A DNA stretch of 64,000 nt from Pararhodonellum marinum (GCF_015354735.1 NZ_JACEFJ010000002.1:372001-436000); one strand, 5' to 3'. Numbered from the stretch's first letter, positions 53,131-63,268 are shown. Notes: generated by a model not told the origin, from the letters alone. Made by a program: numbers and translations.

Positions 53131-53712
53131 ATGTTACAAGCACAAAAAAGACCCGTTCATCTGTATTTGGAGGCCAATCCAAATCCAAATTCTTTAAAAT
53201 TTGTAGCCAATTTCATGTTGGTTGATGATGGGGTGAGTTTTGATTATCCTGATGCAGAAAGCACCGAGAATTCACCTCTGGCCAAAGAACTGTTTAATTT
53301 TGCTGCGGTGGAAAGGGTATTTATTGCTTCCAATTTTGTAACCATCACTAAAAGTCAATCCGTAGATTGGATTGAAATCCAAGACCACATCAGAGACCAT
53401 ATAAAAAAATATTTTGAAGCAGGAAAAAGTGCTGTAAATCTAACTTTTGAAAAAGATCCACTTTTTGATGAGAATGACAGTGAAAGTGTCAAAAAAATCA
53501 AAGGGATTTTGGATGAATACATCAGGCCTGCCGTGGAGCAGGATGGTGGGGCCATTACTTTCCATAGTTTTCAGGATGGGGTAGTAAAAGTGCTCCTTCA
53601 GGGTGCTTGTTCAGGTTGTCCATCGAGCACTGTGACTTTGAAGGCGGGGATAGAAAACCTTTTGACGAGGATGCTCCCCGAAGTCAAATCCGTTGAGGCA
53701 GAGGGTATTTGA
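53131..53712 (+). CDS. NifU-family Fe-S scaffold (NfuA type)
   Basis: Iron-sulfur cluster carrier of 193 residues. An N-terminal Nfu_N domain (ANPNPNSLKFVAN near 15-27) is followed by the C-terminal NifU domain (about 113-190) with Cys160 and Cys163 in GACSGCPSST, the CxxC that holds a 4Fe-4S cluster at the dimer interface. DEYIRPAVEQDGGAI near 128 is the conserved start of that domain. It delivers clusters to apoproteins such as IspH and GltB/GltD here. It is separated by 95 bp from the small membrane gene and 87 bp from the next gene. Confidence 0.92.
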   Translation: MLQAQKRPVHLYLEANPNPNSLKFVANFMLVDDGVSFDYPDAESTENSPLAKELFNFAAVERVFIASNFVTITKSQSVDWIEIQDHIRDHIKKYFEAGKSAVNLTFEKDPLFDENDSESVKKIKGILDEYIRPAVEQDGGAITFHSFQDGVVKVLLQGACSGCPSSTVTLKAGIENLLTRMLPEVKSVEAEGI

Positions 53713-53799
53713 TCAAAGTCAGGTTGTATTACATATATCTTTCAATAATTATTTGTTGGGTATACTTTTTGATTGGGCCTGTGAATTCGAAGGGAGAGT

Positions 53800-54876
53800 A
53801 TGTTTAAAAAAAATTGGGCATGGACCATATTGGGCTTAATGGCTTTGTTCGTCAGGTACATGGCCAGTCAAAACCCGGAGAAAACTGAAGAGTTATATTC
53901 CAGATCCTTTTTTCCAGGAATCAGGAATCTTGTGGACCTTACCCTAGCCAAACTCCCCTTTCCCACAGTATATCTTTTTTTGGCTTCGGTTCTCTTCTTT
54001 ATAGGTCGGTATTTTTATTTCCTACTGAAAAAGCAGGGCTGGAAATCCAAAACTGTATTTACTATTCGGTCTTTTTTCAATCTTACAGGGGCCATTGTGT
54101 TTTTTTTTCTTGTGCTTTGGGGATTCAATTACCAGAGGGTACCCATCTTTCAACAAGTGGGCTTGACACCCAAGGCCTTGAATGAACAGGAACTGATCAA
54201 GGAGGTGGAATTGACCCGTAACATCCTCAGACAGTTAAGGCCAAACCTTCAGGAAGATACCACAGCGATAGAAGAAACCCTACCATATCCTGAGTTGGAG
54301 AAGTTGGTACGAAGCAATATTCGGGAAAATCTGTACCTGCTCGGACTGAATTTTACCGGAAATCCAAGAACCAAACTGTTTTATCCTTCAGGGTTTATGA
54401 GGAAAATGGGAATTTTAGGTATTTATTTTCCATTTACGGGGGAAAGCTACATCGATCCGACCTTGCATGCTTTGGAGAAGCCGTTTACGGTTGCACATGA
54501 AATGGCCCACAGTTATGGAGTCACAGATGAAGGTGAGGCCAATTTTATCGGTTGGGTCATTTGCTCCAACAGTGATGATGTTCTGCTTCAATATTCTGGA
54601 CAACTTCGGTTGTTTCGATACCAACTCAACGATTTGTACAGAATAAATAAAGAGACCTACAAGTCATTTTTGCCCACAATCGACCAAGGCATTAGGAACG
54701 ACTTGGCATCCATTGCGCGCAATGCGGAATCCATCAAACCCATTTCTCAGGAACTCAGCAGGAAATCCAATGACCTTTTTCTAAAAACCCAAGGAGTAAA
54801 AGCAGGCGTGATGAGCTATCAGCAACTTCCCATGTTGGCATTCGCATGGAGAAGCCGCTTGAAAGAGGCTTCGTAA
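53800..54876 (+). CDS. DUF3810 family membrane protein with HExxH motif
   Basis: Protein of 358 residues. Three hydrophobic segments occur at about 5-22, 55-78 and 92-110; the rest is a soluble domain. HEMAH at 233-237 together with Glu246 (DEGEANF) is a zincin-type metallopeptidase motif, so the soluble domain is probably a Zn-protease or a fold derived from one. DUF3810 is widespread in Bacteroidota and Firmicutes, with no established function. The topology places the motif domain outside the cytoplasm if the third segment exits. It lies alone between nfu and a receptor gene. Confidence 0.82.
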   Translation: MFKKNWAWTILGLMALFVRYMASQNPEKTEELYSRSFFPGIRNLVDLTLAKLPFPTVYLFLASVLFFIGRYFYFLLKKQGWKSKTVFTIRSFFNLTGAIVFFFLVLWGFNYQRVPIFQQVGLTPKALNEQELIKEVELTRNILRQLRPNLQEDTTAIEETLPYPELEKLVRSNIRENLYLLGLNFTGNPRTKLFYPSGFMRKMGILGIYFPFTGESYIDPTLHALEKPFTVAHEMAHSYGVTDEGEANFIGWVICSNSDDVLLQYSGQLRLFRYQLNDLYRINKETYKSFLPTIDQGIRNDLASIARNAESIKPISQELSRKSNDLFLKTQGVKAGVMSYQQLPMLAFAWRSRLKEAS

Positions 54877-55001
54877 GTAAAATTTTTCCGTTGAAAATCA
54901 TTCACATATCTTGGAATAAGATAATGAGCTAAAAAAACACCTATTATTTGAGAACTTTTCCTTCATTTTTTAATTATAAGAACTACGAACATTTATCACC
55001 C

Positions 55002-57407
55002 ATGAAACGAATCTTTATTACGCTAATTTTTTCATTCATTTACATTTTTGCTTTCGGCCAGGGGGGCAAAATTACTGGTAGGGTTTTCAATCCTGTAAAC
55101 AACGAGCCGATACCTTTTGCCAATGTCGTGGTATTGAATACTGACTATGGCACCGTCACGGATGAAAGCGGTCGTTATGTTTTGGAGGATGTGCCTCCGG
55201 GCTTGTACAATGTCCGGGCCTCATTCGTAGGTTTTAAGTCCAGAACCATATTTGAAGTACAGCTTTCTCTTGCCAGACCTTTGCAACTTAATTTTGAATT
55301 ACAGGAAGATGCCACTGATCTTGGTGAAGTGGTGGTAAGTTCTGAATTCTCAAGGTCAGAGGAGACTCCCATATCTGTTCGGAAGTTGAATGCCAACGAA
55401 ATCGAGAGATATCCCGGAGGAAACAGGGACATCAGCCGGGTGATTCAATCTCTTCCCGGTGTAGCCAGTACCGCAAGTTTCCGAAATGACATCATCATCC
55501 GGGGAGGGGCTCCCAATGAGAATAAGTTTTTCATAGATGAAATAGAGGTTCCGGTCATCAACCATTTTGCTACACAGGGTTCTTCAGGAGGTCCTGTGGG
55601 AATTTTGAACGTCAATTTGATCCAAAATGTCGATGTGATCAGTGGAGGTTTTCCAGCTAACCGCATGAATGCCCTGAGTTCTTTCTTTGAGTTTGAACTT
55701 AGGGATGGACGAAAGGACGGAATGTTCACACAAATGACCGTGGGAGCAAGCGAGTTCACCCTTTCAAATGAAGGACCTTTAGGTGAAAACACCACCTATA
55801 TCCTTTCTGCAAGAAGATCCTATCTTCAAGGCCTGTTCAGGTTGATCGGGTTACCCTTTTTGCCAACATTCAATGATTTCCAATTCAAGACCAAGACCAA
55901 AATCAATGACAAAACCGAATTGACCATTTTGGGGGTGGGAGCGATAGATGATTTTGTGTTGAATTTTGATGTACCCAGAAACGAGACGGAGGAAGAAAGG
56001 GAAAACCGCCTGTTTTTGTTGGATAACCTGCCTATTTCCACCCAGTGGAATTATGCCACTGGAATCAAGCTGAAAAGATTTAGACAAAACGGGTTTTGGA
56101 CATTCGTGTTGAGTAGAAACATGCTCAACAACCGTTCTTTCAAATATGCTGGCAATGATGACAGTAATCCTGAAAACCTCCTATTCGATTATTTGTCCCA
56201 AGAAAGTGAAAATAAGTTCAGAGCTGAAAACAGCATTTTCGGCAAGGGGTATACCCTCAAGTTTGGCGTTAATTATGAATTTTCCAGGTACTTCATCAAT
56301 AATTTTGACAGGGCAAGCCTTTCTGAGACTGAGCAAGTCATTAATTTTACTTCCAAAGCCTTTTTCAATACCTATGGGGCCTTCGTATCTGGAAGCAAGG
56401 AATTCTTCAATGATCGCCTGCTTTTGACAGGTGGGGTCAGGGTGGATGGAAGTGACTTTGGCAATACTGCAAGCAATCCACTCAATCAGATCAGTCCAAG
56501 GTTCTCGGCCTCTTATCAATTGAAGCCCAATCTGTTTTGGACGGCCAACGCGGGCATATATTACCAAAAGCCCCCCTATACGGTTCTTGGCTTTCGAAAC
56601 AATGAGGGAGATTTGGTCAATCAGGAAAATGACGTTCGATTTATTCAGTCCAATCACCTCATCACCGGATTGGAATGGCAGGTGCCTGCCCAAAACAGAA
56701 GGTTTACCTTGGAGGGTTTCTATAAAACCTATGACTATTACCCCTCCTCTATCAGAAACGGAATAGCTTTGGCTAATTTAGGAGCAGATTTTGGCGTTAT
56801 TGGCAATGAGCCTGTCAATTCTGACGCCCAAGGAAAAGCTTATGGTTTGGAGTTTTTGGCTCAGCAGAGACTTTTCAAAAATTATTATGGCATCGTGGCA
56901 CTGACTTGGGTCAGGAGTGAATTCACCAATCCCAACACAGAGGGATTTGTGCCTTCATCTTGGGACAACCGATTTATCGTCAGCTTGACTGCTGGCAAAA
57001 GATTTGGCAAAAATTGGGAGTTGGGTGCCAGATGGAGGTTTTTGGGAGGCACACCTTATACTCCATTTGATGTGGAGGCTTCAAGTCTCATATCCAACTG
57101 GGAAGTGAGAGGCCAGGGCATATTGGATTTCAACCAGATCAATGCACTCCGGTTGAGTAGTTTTCACCAATTGGATCTTAGGTTGGACAAAAAGTATTTT
57201 TTCAACAAGTGGAATCTCAACTGGTATGTTGACATTCAGAATGCCTACAACTTCAAGGCTGAGCAGCCTCCGCTATTGGTAGCCACCAGGGATGAGGCAG
57301 GAAATCTTCAGGTAAATCCTGACGACCCATCCAGGATTTTGCTCAGGTTGGTGGATAATCCGGCTGGTACCATACTCCCTACTGTAGGGATTATTGTAGA
57401 GTTTTGA
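55002..57407 (+). CDS. TonB-dependent receptor with CarboxypepD-like domain
   Basis: Outer-membrane receptor of 801 residues from ATG 55002. A signal peptide (1-19) is followed by a carboxypeptidase-regulatory-like domain (about 20-105: GKITGRVFNPVNNEPIPFANV), plug domain (about 115-225: RVIQSLPGVASTASFRNDIIIRGGAPNENKFFIDEIEVP) and barrel ending VGIIVEF. It differs from the receptor at 43.6 kb in having the usual 'NEN-FIDE' plug pattern and no OMP_b-brl_3-type barrel. No SusD partner is present. The upstream frame to 54948 lacks a signal and is rejected. Confidence 0.86.
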   Translation: MKRIFITLIFSFIYIFAFGQGGKITGRVFNPVNNEPIPFANVVVLNTDYGTVTDESGRYVLEDVPPGLYNVRASFVGFKSRTIFEVQLSLARPLQLNFELQEDATDLGEVVVSSEFSRSEETPISVRKLNANEIERYPGGNRDISRVIQSLPGVASTASFRNDIIIRGGAPNENKFFIDEIEVPVINHFATQGSSGGPVGILNVNLIQNVDVISGGFPANRMNALSSFFEFELRDGRKDGMFTQMTVGASEFTLSNEGPLGENTTYILSARRSYLQGLFRLIGLPFLPTFNDFQFKTKTKINDKTELTILGVGAIDDFVLNFDVPRNETEEERENRLFLLDNLPISTQWNYATGIKLKRFRQNGFWTFVLSRNMLNNRSFKYAGNDDSNPENLLFDYLSQESENKFRAENSIFGKGYTLKFGVNYEFSRYFINNFDRASLSETEQVINFTSKAFFNTYGAFVSGSKEFFNDRLLLTGGVRVDGSDFGNTASNPLNQISPRFSASYQLKPNLFWTANAGIYYQKPPYTVLGFRNNEGDLVNQENDVRFIQSNHLITGLEWQVPAQNRRFTLEGFYKTYDYYPSSIRNGIALANLGADFGVIGNEPVNSDAQGKAYGLEFLAQQRLFKNYYGIVALTWVRSEFTNPNTEGFVPSSWDNRFIVSLTAGKRFGKNWELGARWRFLGGTPYTPFDVEASSLISNWEVRGQGILDFNQINALRLSSFHQLDLRLDKKYFFNKWNLNWYVDIQNAYNFKAEQPPLLVATRDEAGNLQVNPDDPSRILLRLVDNPAGTILPTVGIIVEF

Positions 57408-57482
57408 TTGAAAGGTATTTCCATCAAAAGGACTTAAACATTGGCGTTCGGTTCTTCATGCTGGGGCTAGAAACCTAAGGGA

Positions 57483-59039
57483 TCACTTCATATAAATCAA
57501 TTTGGGTTGTCGGCCTTTGATACGGAAATCCCTCAATTTGAATTCCTTGCCCTTCTGGTTTTGGGCGGTGATGGTCAGGTAAACATTTCCTGTGTACGGA
57601 ATCTGTATTTTTTGAATGTTAGCGCTATTTGGCAATAGAAGAATTTGCTGGATTTGGCTTGGATCCATGATGTTAAGGCCTCTTTTCTGAGGGTACATAT
57701 ACACGACCAATGACTTATAGGATTCTGGAAAGGGTGACATAAAATGTATTTCAATTTTATCTTCAAGTTTGTACATGGTTCGAATCTCGGGTAAGGGTGC
57801 AAGGTTGGTTGCTGACCCTGGATATTCCGGCCATAAGGCAGGGTAGGCATAGGACTTTTCTTTGATCAGGTTTGCAAGGTCTTGGTTTGTTCCCAATAAA
57901 GACTTGGCACTGAAAAAAACATTTCCATTGATATGGTCTGTATTTCTGGCAAGGTCGATTTGCTTTGGAATTTCTTCCACATTGTGCCATGCCGTATCGG
58001 CATCAGAGCGGACCTTGTAGGGTCCATTTCCAATAAAAATAGGTGTATTGTAGGCATTTTCAGACCACCACTTTACCAACTTCCTATACGAGGCCAGCGG
58101 ATGGTCCAGACTCCAATAAAGCTGTGGAATCAGGTAATCAATCCAACCATTCTGCATCCAGGCAATGGGATCCGCATACAGGTCATCATAGTTTGTCTGT
58201 CCCGCCCGGGTATCAGATCCCCTTGGATCCACTGAGGCATTTCTCCAAACCCCAAAAGGACTTATTCCGAATTGTACATGAGGCTTGTTTGTTTTTATCA
58301 GCCGATGGATATCGCTGATGAGCGCATTGACGTTTTGTCTCCTCCAATCATCGATGCTTTGGCCATCAGCAGCATACAGTGCATATGTTTCGAAATCCTT
58401 GAAATTTTCCCCTTGGATCTTGTAAGGATAGAAATAATCATCGAAGTGAATGCCATCCAAGTCATATTCTTCGATCAGTTCTGCAATGATGTTCAACAAA
58501 TGGGCCTTTACTTCTGGTAGGCCGGGGTTGTAGTAATATTTGGGTCCGTACTTGATCATCCAATCCGGATGCAGGTAGAAATCATGCATGGGACTGAGCT
58601 TTTCTGTTTTTAAGTCAAAGGTTGCTCGGTAGGGATTCAGCCAGGCATGAAATTCCAAACCCCTTTTATGGGCTTCTTCTATCATCCAAGTGAGGGGATT
58701 AACCGTGCTGTCAGGAGCCTTTCCCTGTTTGCCCGTAAGGTATTTGGACCAAGGGGCATAGCGTGAAGGATAAAATGCATCTCCCGTTGTTCTCACTTGA
58801 ACAAAAACCGCATTAAAATGGAGGGATTGATAATGGTCCAGTAGATGTAAAAAGTCATTTTGCTGTTTCTCAAATGGATCTTCACCAGACAATGGCCAAT
58901 CTATGTTAACCACTGTGGCAATCCATACCCCTCGGAACTCTTTTTTGGGGGGATGTATGCTGGTGTCCAGGACCTTTTTGCTTCCGGTACAGGAAGAGAT
59001 CAGTATTAGGAAAAGAAAGAGGTAAAAATATCTATGCAT
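57483..59039 (-). CDS. GHL10/YngK-like glycoside hydrolase-family lipoprotein
   Basis: Lipoprotein of 518 residues: lipobox ISSC (Cys17), then a PF02638 (GHL10) TIM-barrel domain at about 35-340. KEFRGVWIATVVNIDWP is the diagnostic N-terminal strand, HAWLNPYRA near 152 and GIHFDDYFYPY near 206 are the conserved barrel motifs with the probable acid residues. Residues about 380-515 form a fibronectin-like beta domain (YKLEDKIEIHFMSP). Family members are predicted to cleave glycan or peptidoglycan-related substrates. It is convergent with the receptor gene; 75 bp separate them and no terminator is obvious. Confidence 0.85.
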   Translation of the reverse strand: MHRYFYLFLFLILISSCTGSKKVLDTSIHPPKKEFRGVWIATVVNIDWPLSGEDPFEKQQNDFLHLLDHYQSLHFNAVFVQVRTTGDAFYPSRYAPWSKYLTGKQGKAPDSTVNPLTWMIEEAHKRGLEFHAWLNPYRATFDLKTEKLSPMHDFYLHPDWMIKYGPKYYYNPGLPEVKAHLLNIIAELIEEYDLDGIHFDDYFYPYKIQGENFKDFETYALYAADGQSIDDWRRQNVNALISDIHRLIKTNKPHVQFGISPFGVWRNASVDPRGSDTRAGQTNYDDLYADPIAWMQNGWIDYLIPQLYWSLDHPLASYRKLVKWWSENAYNTPIFIGNGPYKVRSDADTAWHNVEEIPKQIDLARNTDHINGNVFFSAKSLLGTNQDLANLIKEKSYAYPALWPEYPGSATNLAPLPEIRTMYKLEDKIEIHFMSPFPESYKSLVVYMYPQKRGLNIMDPSQIQQILLLPNSANIQKIQIPYTGNVYLTITAQNQKGKEFKLRDFRIKGRQPKLIYMK

Positions 59040-59353
59040 GACTCAAATTAAACAGTTCTATCTTTTAAAAAGAGTCATTAAATCAGTTTTTTCTTAATTA
59101 TCGAAAAATTTTCTCAATCGCTCCACTCATACAGGAAGGTAAAGGACAGCCAATTCCTGCATTTTCTTGAAATTGAATGCATAGTTTTAACATAATATTG
59201 GTTTTATAGATTGATCATTTGGGTTTTTGTTAAATTAGAAAAGTGTTGGGAGTCTTCTGATTTCCCTTCACTTTTTTCCATTTTAAGGTAAAGGAATGTA
59301 CTCGGATAGGGTATCCTCTTAGCCAAATACACCGATTGATTTTAATCCTTAAT
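59040..59353. other. 314-bp intergenic region
   Basis: AT-rich sequence divergent between the GHL10 gene and a small membrane gene. I see no ORF, hairpin with T-run or complete promoter pair in it. Confidence 0.6.
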
Positions 59354-59614
59354 ATGAAAAAGAAACAGCTTCATGAAAACAGCGAAGAGGAATTAAATGC
59401 CCAAAGAAAAACATTGAGTGCCATCATGTGGATCATTGGTATTCTGATATTGATTTATTTGGTTTATTTACTGTATGTAATCAGCAAAAGGGAATGGACC
59501 AATACCCACCTCGGGGGAGTAATATCTATTTTGATGTTAGGAGCAATTTTATTTATCAATGCGTTACGGGTTGGTCAGATTAAATCCGAGCTCAAAAAAC
59601 GGAAGCAGCAGTAA
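59354..59614 (+). CDS. small two-helix membrane protein
   Basis: Unrecognised protein of 86 residues from ATG 59354 (an in-frame TTG 18 bp upstream is less likely). The first 20 residues are polar and charged, then two hydrophobic segments at about 22-44 and 55-72 with a short loop (SKREWTNTHLGG), and a Lys/Arg-rich tail. The topology suggests both ends in the cytoplasm. It is convergent with the response-regulator gene, 24 bp apart. No function is inferred. Confidence 0.62.
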   Translation: MKKKQLHENSEEELNAQRKTLSAIMWIIGILILIYLVYLLYVISKREWTNTHLGGVISILMLGAILFINALRVGQIKSELKKRKQQ

Positions 59615-59638
59615 CTTTGGCATGGTAACCTTAACGCA

Positions 59639-60373
59639 TTACACTTTCCTTAAAGCCATCATCAAATTTTCCCTGTAAAGCTTACTGACGGGAATGACCT
59701 TTCTTTTTATTTCCAAATGAGCATCACCCACTGCATCCAGTTTTTTGATATTTACTACGAAAGACCTGTGCACCCTTAAAAAATCTTTACTCACCATTTT
59801 CTCACAAAAAGAAGTTAATGGACTGACGATCATAAAATTTTGGTTTGTAGTAATGATATTACAGTAATTTCTTTCAGCCTCAATATATAATATTTCATCC
59901 AGCATCACTTTGATGAGCTTATTTTGGTTGCGGATAAAAATTCTGTCTTCTAAGGTTTCCACCACTGAAATACTGTTTTTTGGGTTTTTGTTCTCTTCCT
60001 TTATTTTATCCACGACAAGAGCGATTGTTCTTTCCAAGTTCAGTTTATTGAAAGGTTTTGAAATAAAAGCATAGGGATGGGTTTCTTTTGCTTTTTGAAA
60101 GGAAGCTTCATCTGTGTTTGCTGTAAGGTAAATCAAAGGAATATCGAAAAATTTTTGAATGGATTTTGCAGTCTCAATTCCGTCAATTTTCCCTTTAAGA
60201 TTGATGTCCATCAGAATAATATCCGGGTGATTTTCTTTGGCATGGTTGATGGCATCCTCACCCCGCGACTCAATCCCGGTCACATCATATCCGAGATTGG
60301 AAAGTTGCAAGGAAATATTGGCGGCGATGATCATATCATCTTCGACGATCAAGATGCTAATTTTATCACTCAT
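59639..60373 (-). CDS. LytTR-family response regulator
   Basis: Two-component regulator of 244 residues: receiver domain (about 3-120) with phospho-acceptor Asp56 in LMDINLKG and the acidic pair Glu11/Asp12, then a LytTR DNA-binding domain (about 145-240: NCNIITTNQNFMIVSPLTSF and DFLRVHRSFVVNIKKLDAV). LytTR regulators bind short direct repeats and usually control secretion, adhesion or peptide systems. It is preceded by its kinase gene with a 4-bp overlap, so the pair is one system. Target genes are unknown. Confidence 0.9.
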   Translation of the reverse strand: MSDKISILIVEDDMIIAANISLQLSNLGYDVTGIESRGEDAINHAKENHPDIILMDINLKGKIDGIETAKSIQKFFDIPLIYLTANTDEASFQKAKETHPYAFISKPFNKLNLERTIALVVDKIKEENKNPKNSISVVETLEDRIFIRNQNKLIKVMLDEILYIEAERNYCNIITTNQNFMIVSPLTSFCEKMVSKDFLRVHRSFVVNIKKLDAVGDAHLEIKRKVIPVSKLYRENLMMALRKV

Positions 60374-62313
60374 GCTGCTTTGTTAAGGTGAAATTCAAAA
60401 GACACTTCTGTACCCTTATGGGTCACCAATGTCATCTTACCATCCAATTGACAGGTCAATAATTTGATCAACTGAGTACCAAATCCTGTCCCTTTTATAT
60501 CGGCATCCTTTGCAATACCGATTCCGTTATCGGCTATTTTTAAAAGCAAATGTGAATTGGTCTCGGTCAGGTTAATCCTAATGATGCCTTTTCGATGTTC
60601 AGGAAAAGCATATTTCAGAGAATTTGTAATCAGTTCATTGACTATCAATCCAATCGGGATAGCCCTGTCGACATCAAGTTCCAAATGTCCCATATCACAA
60701 TCCAATGTAATCCTTTCGGCGGCATCAAATGAATCAATGATGTATCTGCCGAGATTCTGAAAGTACTGCTTCATCTCTATGGCTGATAAATTTTCTCCTT
60801 GATACAAGTTTTGGTGTATGATACCCATGCTCTGTACCCGGTTTTGACTTTCCAGCATGATGCTACGAAGCTCAGGGTCTTCAATTTGATCCGTCTGCAA
60901 TGAAAGTAGACTGGAGATGGTCTGCAGGTTGTTTTTTACCCTATGGTGAATTTCCTTTAGTAAAAACTCTTTTTCTTTGTTCTGTTTTTCAAGTATCAAA
61001 CTATATTTCTTTTTACGGATAAAAAACCGGTATAAAATAGCTAAGAAAATGAGCATGAAACCCGTTAAAATAAGCGTAGATACCTGCAATATTTCCTGGG
61101 CTTTCAATCTTGCTTCTTGTAAGAAAATGGTGCTTTCTTTTTGACTCACTTCCATTTCGGTCTGCAATTGGGCAATTCTTTGGTCGGCGTCTGCGTTGAA
61201 AACGAGTTGGTTCAGTTCATGATATTTTTTGTAAGCGGCTAAAGACTCGTTGATTTGGTTTTTTCCTTCAAAAGCCTTGCTCAATTCAAGATAGATCAGT
61301 CCCAAATAATACATGTCTCCAAAGTCCGCAGTGGCAATTTGGATGCTTTTCTCCAAGTAAGCTATCCCCGAGTCATAATCCTCTGCTTGGTTTTTTAATT
61401 TCCCCAGTGAAAGCAAAGAACGGACGACCATAAAATCATTTTCCAATAATTCTGCATAATTGAGGGCTTTTTGTCCTGAAATTTCAGCTTCTTCAAAATC
61501 ACCAATCTGGGTATGTAATTCAGCAAGAGCAATATAGGTGTCACTGAGATTGTTATAAAACCCATATCTTTCTCCGATTTTAGCAGATCTCTGAAAATAG
61601 GTAAGGGCCTCGTCATATTTGTGGACCTCCACCAGATTATTGCCCAACACATGCAAAGTAAAATCGAAATCCAGATCATACAATCCCCTTTCTTCAAATA
61701 GGGCAATAGATTTTAATCCGTATTCCACTCCTTTTTCGAACTTCCCTTGTTTCCAAAAAAGGTTGCTCATATCAGAATAGGCCATGGCCATGGCTTTTTT
61801 ATCCTGATATTTTTCTCCCAGCCTGAGCGTTCTAGTTGCAAATTCAAAAGCTTCTCCTAAATCGCCTCTACGTTCATACACATAGCCTAAATTTGTCAAA
61901 AGGAGCCAGGTTTCGGCTTCAGGAATTTTTTCCAAGGCGCTTCTAAGTACAAGTTCGGCATAATCCAGATCTTCCATTCTCAGCAAAATGGCCCCCTGGG
62001 AGACCTGCATCCTGCCTTCCCATAATTTATTTTCCGCAGCCCTTGTCTCCTCCAGACCCTTTTCAATGATTTCCAAAGCACGCTGTAAATTTCTAGTATG
62101 GTAATGGTAACCCAAATCATTGATTATCCTGAACCGTAGGGTGTCATCATTTATTTTGTTGAGCGTTTGTTCAAGATCGTCTAGATATTCTTTCCCGAAA
62201 TCATCTGTTTCCTCAAAAATCCTCAAATACTCAAACTGCCCATTCCGTTGCTGGAACTGGGCATGAACTCCGAAATGAAGGAAAAAAAGAATGAGCAGAA
62301 AAGGCGTTTTCAT
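60370..62313 (-). CDS. TPR-containing sensor histidine kinase (HisKA_2 type)
   Basis: Membrane kinase of 647 residues. Signal peptide 1-18 (ATG 62313), about six to eight TPR units spanning about 70-390, a coiled segment, one transmembrane helix near 410-435, then HisKA_2 with phospho-His at 456 or 457 in EIHHRVKNN, and a HATPase domain with NELITNSLKYAF near 560 and ADNGIGI near 595. The TPR array is periplasmic and probably senses protein or peptide ligands, as in other Bacteroidota kinases. It overlaps the response-regulator gene by 4 bp. Confidence 0.88.
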   Translation of the reverse strand: MKTPFLLILFFLHFGVHAQFQQRNGQFEYLRIFEETDDFGKEYLDDLEQTLNKINDDTLRFRIINDLGYHYHTRNLQRALEIIEKGLEETRAAENKLWEGRMQVSQGAILLRMEDLDYAELVLRSALEKIPEAETWLLLTNLGYVYERRGDLGEAFEFATRTLRLGEKYQDKKAMAMAYSDMSNLFWKQGKFEKGVEYGLKSIALFEERGLYDLDFDFTLHVLGNNLVEVHKYDEALTYFQRSAKIGERYGFYNNLSDTYIALAELHTQIGDFEEAEISGQKALNYAELLENDFMVVRSLLSLGKLKNQAEDYDSGIAYLEKSIQIATADFGDMYYLGLIYLELSKAFEGKNQINESLAAYKKYHELNQLVFNADADQRIAQLQTEMEVSQKESTIFLQEARLKAQEILQVSTLILTGFMLIFLAILYRFFIRKKKYSLILEKQNKEKEFLLKEIHHRVKNNLQTISSLLSLQTDQIEDPELRSIMLESQNRVQSMGIIHQNLYQGENLSAIEMKQYFQNLGRYIIDSFDAAERITLDCDMGHLELDVDRAIPIGLIVNELITNSLKYAFPEHRKGIIRINLTETNSHLLLKIADNGIGIAKDADIKGTGFGTQLIKLLTCQLDGKMTLVTHKGTEVSFEFHLNKAA

Positions 62314-62500
62314 AGAATAAATATAGAATAAAAAGCCGTTGAAAATCAATTATTTGCATTTTAAAAAATAACGCTCGAAAAGTAAAAAGCTCCTTTGGGA
62401 CAATATTTTCATCTGTTCGTCCTACCTCCTTAGCTTTTTCCTCCTAGGTTCTTGAAATTTCCTCAAACAATACATAGACTACTTTAAAGAAAAAATTCTT

Positions 62501-63268
62501 ATGAAAGCACGATTTAAATATTTAGTGATCGCAATGATGGGTCTAGCCATAAACTGGACCGTTATGTCATCCTTGACAGCGCAAACAGAACAGCTGGGGC
62601 CATTGTTGTCGGTGTCAGAATTTACCGTCAAACCGGGACATGAAATGCAATTTAGAGAAGGTGTAAAAGCTTGGAAAGCCTGTTACCTTGAAAACAACGG
62701 AGATTGGACCTGGAGGTTATGGCAAAGACAGCAGGGACCGGGCAATGTATTTACACTGGCTTCAAATATGGTAAATTGGGCAGAAATGGACAAAGCTGAT
62801 GAAGCAGGAAAAAATTGCCAAGACCTTGTCAGAACCTTGATCAATCCCCATATCGAAAGCGGCTCCAATCACATCAGCCGGTTTCAACCTGAATCTAGTA
62901 TTACAGCCCCACTTTCAGGTGATATTATCAGGGTAGCTTTTTATAAATTAAATCCCCAAAACGGGCATAAAATGATGGAAACCGTCAAGGAGGTATTGGC
63001 CATAAGAAAAAGTGCCAATATCGAACCCCTTGGCTATTGGTATCAATGGCTGACTTCTGATCCAGAAAGCCCCAACTATCACCATGTGATGCCTTATACC
63101 GATTATGCTGCAATGGACATCCAACAAGAAGGGGTATGGGATACAGTCGAAAAAAACGCTGGAAAAGAAAAAAGGGATGAACTTCAGGCTGCTTTCCGCT
63201 CATCCCTCGAAAACTCATGGATCTATATTTACAAATTGGACAAAGACCTCAGCAGACCGACTAAGTGA
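62501..63268 (+). CDS. exported protein with two dimeric-alpha/beta-barrel-like repeats
   Basis: Unrecognised protein of 255 residues. A signal peptide (about 1-27, ending LTA) is followed by two related halves of roughly 100 residues (LGPLLSVSEFTVKPGHEMQFREGVKAW near 32 and IIRVAFYKLNPQNGHKMMETVKEV near 141), each with beta-alpha-alpha-beta pattern like ABM/antibiotic-biosynthesis-monooxygenase or NIPSNAP domains. Aromatic-rich strands such as WTWRLWQRQ and YWYQWL could line a pocket. The substrate is unknown; it is probably a periplasmic protein. It precedes the DUF418 gene by 147 bp. Confidence 0.6.
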   Translation: MKARFKYLVIAMMGLAINWTVMSSLTAQTEQLGPLLSVSEFTVKPGHEMQFREGVKAWKACYLENNGDWTWRLWQRQQGPGNVFTLASNMVNWAEMDKADEAGKNCQDLVRTLINPHIESGSNHISRFQPESSITAPLSGDIIRVAFYKLNPQNGHKMMETVKEVLAIRKSANIEPLGYWYQWLTSDPESPNYHHVMPYTDYAAMDIQQEGVWDTVEKNAGKEKRDELQAAFRSSLENSWIYIYKLDKDLSRPTK

